The notes under the pieces are model-generated. The model saw only the letters and a list, made by a program, of their open reading frames with translations. It was not told the DNA's origin and did no database searches. The translations under genes were made by a program, and so were the position numbers. Below are positions 16,857 through 21,397 of a stretch of 21,397 nt of DNA, piece by piece. The stretch is taken from NCBI RefSeq assembly GCF_000281045.1, contig NW_008246072.1:566328-587724 (forward strand), read 5' to 3'. Position 1 is the stretch's first letter. Each line of letters begins with the position of its first letter. This stretch comes from Saprolegnia diclina VS20 (Eukaryota > Oomycota > Saprolegniomycetes > Saprolegniales > Saprolegniaceae).

Positions 16857-16949
16857 TATTCGTAGTCGGAATTCCTACAGCTCGAAGGCATACAAAGACC
16901 AAGTGTATCTGCGGAAATCAATTTCACACCCCGGCCACCGCTCAATCCG

Positions 16950-18790
16950 ATGGACTTGCTGGCCGCGTACGCAGCGTCGAGCGACGAGGAAGAGGTCGCG
17001 CGGCCGAGCGTGAGCATCAACTCGGCGCCCGACGTTCTCCTGCCGCTGGCCACGTCCATGGCGCTGGCGCCGAACGCCAAGACGCTGGCGCTCAACCAGC
17101 CCATTGGCACGTCCATGGCGCCGGTCCTCGGGCCCAAGAACCCGTACATGCGCCACAACCCATTGCAGGTCGGCGCCGGCAAAGAAATCGTGACGGGCGT
17201 CGTCGAGGCGACGGCCATGGAGGACTTCTGCTTTGACGAAGTCTACCACGCGCAGCAGTTCCGCCAAGCGACGACCGACCCGCTCTACAAGAAGGCGCCG
17301 AAGCGCAAGGTCGACCCGAACTTTGTCAAGGACGTGGGCTCCGAGGCCGACCATGGCGTCTGGGCGCCGCAAAAGAACAAGAGCACGTTCTGGGTCCCGT
17401 CCGACGTCGAGGCCGGCACCATCTCGGACGCGCAGAAGGCGCTCATCGCCGAGAACGAAGCCAAGCGGGCGAAGCGCGTCACGGACGACGACGACGAAGT
17501 CGACTTTGACCGGATGATCGAGCGCAAGGTTGCGCATCTGCTGCCGCCGCGCCTCCAGCCCGGCCAGAAGGCGGTCGAGCCCAAGTTCGTTCAGCGACTT
17601 CTCGATACAGCGATGGCTCATGGGACACGTTTAGGACCGCGTATCTGGACCGCGAAGAGTACGACTACCAAGGCCGCTCGTGGATCGAGCACCCGCGCGA
17701 GCTCAAGGCGGACGACGGCCAGCACGACGTCTTCCTTCCGAAGAAGGCGATCCACCAGTGGGAAGGGCACACGAAGGGCGTCCAAGCAATCGAACTCTTC
17801 CCCAAGTACGGGCATTTGCTGCTCAGTGGCAGTCTCGACTCGACGGTCCGGATTTGGGACGTCTACAACGAGCGCAAGTGCAAGCGCATCTACCAAGGCC
17901 ACACGAACGCTGTGCGTGGCATCAACTTTGCGCCCGATGGCAAGACGTTCCTGACGTGCAGCTTTGATCGGTTCATTCGGCTCTGGGACACAGAGACAGG
18001 CCAGGTCCTCCAGACGTACACGAACCGCCGCGTCCCGTACTGCATCAAGGTACCATGCTCAGTCCTCCACATTGCATTTTCCTTATGTATCTTGGCGGTA
18101 GTTCCACCCGGTCGAGACCAACCAATTTGTCATTGGCGACTCGAACCACATGATTGTCCAGTTCGATACGCGCTCGGGCGGTGCGTCAGACAATGCCATT
18201 TGAAATCGGGAGGTGACCATGGCGAGTAGAGGTCGTCCAAGAGTACAATCACCACTTGCAGACGGTCAACGCCGTGACGTTCGTCGACGACAACCGGCGG
18301 TACCGACTACGGACAGCCTCTTGATGCTGACGATGGTATTAGGTTTGTGTCGACGTCGGACGACAAGAAGATTCTCATTTGGGAGTGGGGCATTCCGGTC
18401 CCGATCAAGTACATCTCGGAGCCCGGCATGCATTCGATGCCGGCCACGTCCTTGCATCCGAGTGGCAACTACTTTGCCGGCCAGTGCTTGAGCAACCAGA
18501 TTGACGTGTACACGGCGCGCGACAAGTTTAAGCTCCAGCGCCGCAAGGTGTTTCGCGGCCACGCTTGTGCCGGGTATGCGTGCCAAGTCGGCTTCAGCCC
18601 CAACGGCCAGTACGTGGTCAGCGGCGACGGTGAAGGCCAGCTCGTCTTTTGGGACTGGAAGACCACGCGCATGTTCAAGAAGGTCCAAGCGCACTCGAAA
18701 GGCCCGACGATGGGCGTGGCGTGGCACCCGCTCGAAGCGTCCAAGGTCGTCACGTGCGGCTGGGACGGCCTCATCAAGTACTGGGACTAG
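16950..18790 (+). CDS. CDC40: Pre-mRNA-processing factor 17 (PRP17/CDC40), five exons
   Basis: Exons 16950-17584, 17635-18049, 18102-18180, 18230-18299 and 18343-18790 join in frame to 548 residues, close to the usual PRP17 length. PRP17 is a WD40 protein of the spliceosome that acts at the second splicing step. Family marks are the N-terminal acidic patch (AAYASSDEEE), the linker [10 protein letters not shown], then WD repeats with [47 protein letters not shown] ([16 protein letters not shown]), the signature [34 protein letters not shown] and [18 protein letters not shown]. The last repeat ends [10 protein letters not shown] at the stop. The four introns are 43-52 nt, all ending in TAG; donors are GTTCGT, GTACCA, GTGCGT and GTACCG. 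It is transcribed away from the MGGMP gene and towards the zinc-finger gene. Confidence 0.95.
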
Positions 18791-19205
18791 ACGGACCCTA
18801 TGTGCTGGACGCCAGCGAGCTCGATCGATGCCAGTGAATATAACGACGATGAAAATGAAAACGATGAAAAGGACACGATTCGAGTCGTGGGCCGCCGAGT
18901 ATGGGCTGCAACGACGCCATGATTACCGTCGACACCCGCGCATCACGATGGGACAACGACCTGCTGGACCGCCCCCAACTCATCTTACTAGACCTATCCA
19001 ATCACCTATGCATTGGTGCCGTTTTGTATCAATGTGTCAAGTTGACAGCGTCGCGTGTCATGATGATTATAGACTCTCGAACCCGAATTGGTGTTTTTGT
19101 GCGTGCAAGGGACATGTTTGTCTTGGAGAAATCAAAGAATACAAAAATGATGGAGCTCACGTACAAGGTTGCTGGATAAATTACACACAAGCAGCAAGCA
19201 AGGAG
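18791..19205. other. Convergent 3' intergenic region
   Basis: Lies between the stops of PRP17 and the zinc-finger gene. The short frames here show no domain and look like chance. One CCAAT word occurs at 18998. Confidence 0.6.
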
Positions 19206-20319
19206 CTAGATCTCTTCGACGCTCGGCGTCGACGACGTCGTCGTCATCGAGTCGACGGCCCCGAAAAAGTCCCAAAAGTCTTCGTCGAGCAGCTTGAGCG
19301 AGTCGCAGTCGTAGACCACACCGCCTACACACATTTCGTCTCTTAGCCCCATCCGGACCCATCGGATATTGGCTACCGTGCTGGCAGTAGACCGAGTTGT
19401 CGACGACGTAGTCGACGTGGTCGTTGTGTCGCACGGCCAAGTGGCCACAGCCAGGTCCGTGGCTTGGCTCTTGCCTACACGCAAAAGCAAATAAGCAAAG
19501 AAGCGTATGCACCCTCATCTCGTATGGGCGTACCCATGGGGCAGTGGCTCGTGCGGTCCGCGCGGCACGATCGCAAGCGACTTGACGCCGTCCATGCACA
19601 CGAGCTGGTTGTTGACGATAAAGTCAAAGTGATTGCCGTGTTCGATGCTGAGGTGGCCGCAGCCGCGCGCGTGGGCGGCGTGGTCATGCGTCGGTGCGCA
19701 CGCGTCCGCTTGCTTGGGCTGCAGCTGGCGCTTGGCCGCCTTGGCCGCGGTCTCGTGCACAAACTCGTGCTTGCGCAGATCGACCTTGCGCGCAAACCGG
19801 CGCGAGCAGCCCGGAAACGCGCATGCAAAGCGCTTCTCGCCACTACACACGGCATGAGCGACATGCTGCCGACGCCATATTTGTACGCTACCTGTGCGTG
19901 CGTTCGTGGGAGCGCAGGTCCGAGATGCGGGCAAACTGCTTGTCGCACAAGGCGCACGGGTACGGCTTCTCGCCCGTGTGCACGCGCATGTGGACCTGCA
20001 TGTCGGCCTTGCGCGCAAACGTCTTGGGGCACAGCGCGCACTGGAACGGCTTGAGCCCGACGTGCTTGGTCATCTGGTGGCGCTTCAAGTTGCCCTTGAA
20101 GCGGAAGGTCTGGCTGCACACGTCGCAGACGTACTCTTCGTCCTTGGACGCCGTCGTCGGGCATTCGAGGAGGCTCGCATCACGCATCAACGTCGACAAC
20201 ATGATGGAGCTGATGGGGAATGGCAGCCTGCGGCCGTCGGAGTCGGCGATGCCGGCGCCAGGCCATTGGCTAAAAAGGCCGCCGTCGGAAAAGCTGACTT
20301 GAGACGCGCGATGTGCCAT
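19206..20319 (-). CDS. C2H2 zinc-finger protein with two Cys/His metal-binding-like modules
   Basis: Exons 20319-19892, 19842-19534, 19474-19377 and 19324-19206 join in frame to 317 residues. The three introns are 49-59 nt, all ending in TGTAG. Residues 63-172 hold four tandem C2H2 fingers (YVCDVCSQTF..H...H, FQCALCPKTF, YPCALCDKQF, FACAFPGCSRRF) with TGEKP/SGEKR linkers, so sequence-specific DNA binding in the nucleus is expected. Residues 203-225 (GCGHLSIEHGNHFDFIVNN) and 254-276 (GCGHLAVRHNDHVDYVVDN) are two copies of a Cys/His/Asp module that resembles the CGH-x-AV-x-H-x-DHVDY module known from metal-linked bacterial proteins. The C-terminus LLDEDFWDFFGAVDS is acidic and aromatic, like an activation domain. 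Together this suggests a metal-responsive transcription activator; that role is inference. Confidence 0.85.
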
Positions 20320-20484
20320 TAGGCAGCCTTTTTTCGCTCAAAATCGGTGGCCAGGTGGCCTTTCCATACAAAGTGCAAGTGATTTAAAAACAAAGTTGAT
20401 TTTTATTATTCAAAGGCCGCCGGCGGGGCGACCTATCTAGATTGATACTATATCAATTGTGAGAGGTTCTGGGACGCGCCGATG

Positions 20485-20489
20485 ATTGG
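20485..20489 (-). promoter_or_regulatory. CCAAT box upstream of the zinc-finger gene
   Basis: Reads CACCCAATCATCGGCG on the gene strand, 166 nt before the ATG. A typical distance for a CCAAT box, but only one copy. Confidence 0.3.
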
Positions 20490-20592
20490 GTGAACGCGCA
20501 GCACCTGCGACACCAAGCTACTTGACATCTCGTAGTGCCACGCAAATCGCTTCAACCTCGACGCTGCTATCAGCTCTTTGCGGGGCTTTCTG

Positions 20593-20616
20593 ATATACTA
20601 GTACATACCAGTATAT
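20593..20616. repeat. Small inverted repeat
   Basis: ATATACT and AGTATAT separated by a 10-nt spacer. Short arms, so it may be chance. Confidence 0.5.
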
Positions 20617-21189
20617 ATGGATGGTGGTTGGCGGGCAACTGCAACCGACGAGGCGTGCCGACGAAAAGGCGGGTGGGTCGAGTTGCAAGGTCTATGAACC
20701 GGCACCGAAATGCGGCGCATGGCCATCCGCGCGTGTTGCGTGCTCCTGCACACCGCCCAGATCGATGGTGGATAGAGCCAGAGCGTACGTGATTTACTGT
20801 GGGTCTCTACGCTGCCGTGGCACCACGCGTCGTGTCAGCTGCTGCGGGTTTGATTGTGCGACCCTGGTTTGCGCTGTGCAAGGAGCTTTTCGAGGGCGAG
20901 CGGATATTGCCCAGGAAGCTGCTATCGGTGCCCGGAAGGTCGTTGGCGTGTGTAGCATTCTACTGTCCGAGTCATATCTCTCAAGTCGCTTGATGGAGCG
21001 GAGGGCATGTCTGTCGTAGTGGTGGGCTACAGGAGTGGTGGACGACTACGCTCCTTCCACAGTTGAAGAGCGTGTTGTCCAGCGTCCTGAACCTCCAAGA
21101 CGGATTTTCTTTAATCGAACAACAGATAATTCTTCTCTTTTTCGACATCGACACAACCAACTTTTGATGCATTTTCAGATTCCTCTGGT

Positions 21190-21397
21190 ATGAAGCACAT
21201 TGCGGACCGCAAGTATACGACCGACTCGGACCTCGAGCGTGCGAATCTAACCGGCGGCACAATCGAGCAGGCCAAACCGATCTACATTGAAGACAAGTGG
21301 AGTCTCTCGGGGCTTTGGAACGACCGCGTCGCCCGGAAACGCGCCGTCTTGCTCGTCACGGGCCTCGCGCTGCTCTTTGTGGGCATGGCCCTCGGGT
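21190..21397 (+). CDS. N-terminus of a single-pass membrane protein (partial)
   Basis: The frame starts at an ATG at 21190 and is still open at the window edge after 69 codons. It reads as a hydrophilic cytosolic head (MKHIADRKYTTDSDLERANL), an acidic/aromatic stretch (IYIEDKWSLSGLWNDR), a basic stop-transfer patch (VARKRA), then a hydrophobic helix, VLLVTGLALLFVGMALG. This is the order of a type II or signal-anchored membrane protein, such as an enzyme facing the lumen or the outside. An upstream exon is possible because a TTTTCAG acceptor-like site lies about 10 nt before the ATG. Family unknown; the diagnostic domain must lie beyond the window. Confidence 0.7.
   Translation, partial: MKHIADRKYTTDSDLERANLTGGTIEQAKPIYIEDKWSLSGLWNDRVARKRAVLLVTGLALLFVGMALG

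Larger units (their letters stand above)
16191..16949. other. Divergent promoter region between the MGGMP and PRP17 genes
   Basis: No gene is supported. A plus-strand frame to 16572 has a Trp-rich stretch but no recognisable domain. The region's clear content is two pairs of TATCCG(G) words, one pair near each gene. Confidence 0.55.
20320..21189. other. Region upstream of the zinc-finger gene, no gene seen
   Basis: About 870 nt between two divergent starts. Its left end should hold the zinc-finger promoter, with an inverted CCAAT box at 20485-20489, 166 nt before the ATG. A small inverted repeat lies at 20593-20616. The right end has a T-rich tract and a TTTTCAG at about 21172-21179 that could be a 3' splice site for the gene beginning at 21190. 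No frame looks convincingly coding. Confidence 0.5.

Noticed and set aside
16875-17621. 248-codon minus-strand frame over PRP17 exon 1
   Set aside because: Antisense shadow of a conserved spliceosomal gene.
18501-19346. 281-codon plus-strand frame after PRP17
   Set aside because: Runs in the wrong frame through the last PRP17 exon and into the zinc-finger 3' end.
19344-19366. TATCCG/TCCGG words in zinc-finger intron 3
   Set aside because: Inside an intron and not near a start; not counted with the promoter-like pairs.

Overview
The window looks like nuclear DNA of an oomycete, most likely of the Saprolegniales (Achlya, Saprolegnia or Aphanomyces type). That placement is inference. It rests on densely packed genes, very short introns (about 40-60 nt, nearly all ending in TAG), G/C-rich third codon positions, and two ankyrin-type proteins that open with the 'LW..I.A.QDG' layout that I associate with water-mould ankyrin families. 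I see no tRNA, rRNA, CRISPR array or complete transposon.

Layout from left to right. 1-1023: poorly coding DNA with an orphan 3' coding fragment on the minus strand. 1024-2031 (+): soluble ankyrin-type protein. 2309-2714 (+): small two-exon basic protein. 3120-4272 (-): a SAM-domain exon and a ricin-B-type lectin exon separated by an insertion-like 355-nt segment flanked by a 15-bp direct repeat. 4766-6516 (-): six-exon CXC-domain protein. 6754-6840: three hairpins in a row. 6942-7863 (-): five-exon secreted Frizzled-like cysteine-rich protein. 8476-8763 (-): lone KIX-like protein. 9758-12093 (-): fourteen-exon CDC23/APC8. 12094-14093: long stretch with no gene I can support. 14094-14831 (+): ankyrin-type protein with a C-terminal membrane anchor. 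15165-16190 (-): low-complexity MGGMP-repeat protein. 16950-18790 (+): five-exon PRP17/CDC40. 19206-20319 (-): four-exon C2H2 zinc-finger protein that also carries two Cys/His metal-binding-like modules and an acidic tail. 21190-end (+): start of a membrane protein cut by the window edge.

The genes do not form a pathway. Two are conserved housekeeping genes: an anaphase-promoting-complex TPR subunit and a spliceosomal WD40 factor. Two more look like transcription regulators (CXC and C2H2 proteins). The rest are lineage-type proteins: ankyrin, lectin, Frizzled-like and KIX-like.

The most interesting points are the zinc-finger/metal-module/acidic-tail architecture, the repeat-flanked segment between the SAM and lectin exons, a TATCCGG motif that recurs (often in pairs) just upstream of several starts, a separate CCAATCAGCG promoter-like word, and the triple hairpin. 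All exon models were built by hand from reading-frame continuity and GT-AG ends, with no transcript data.
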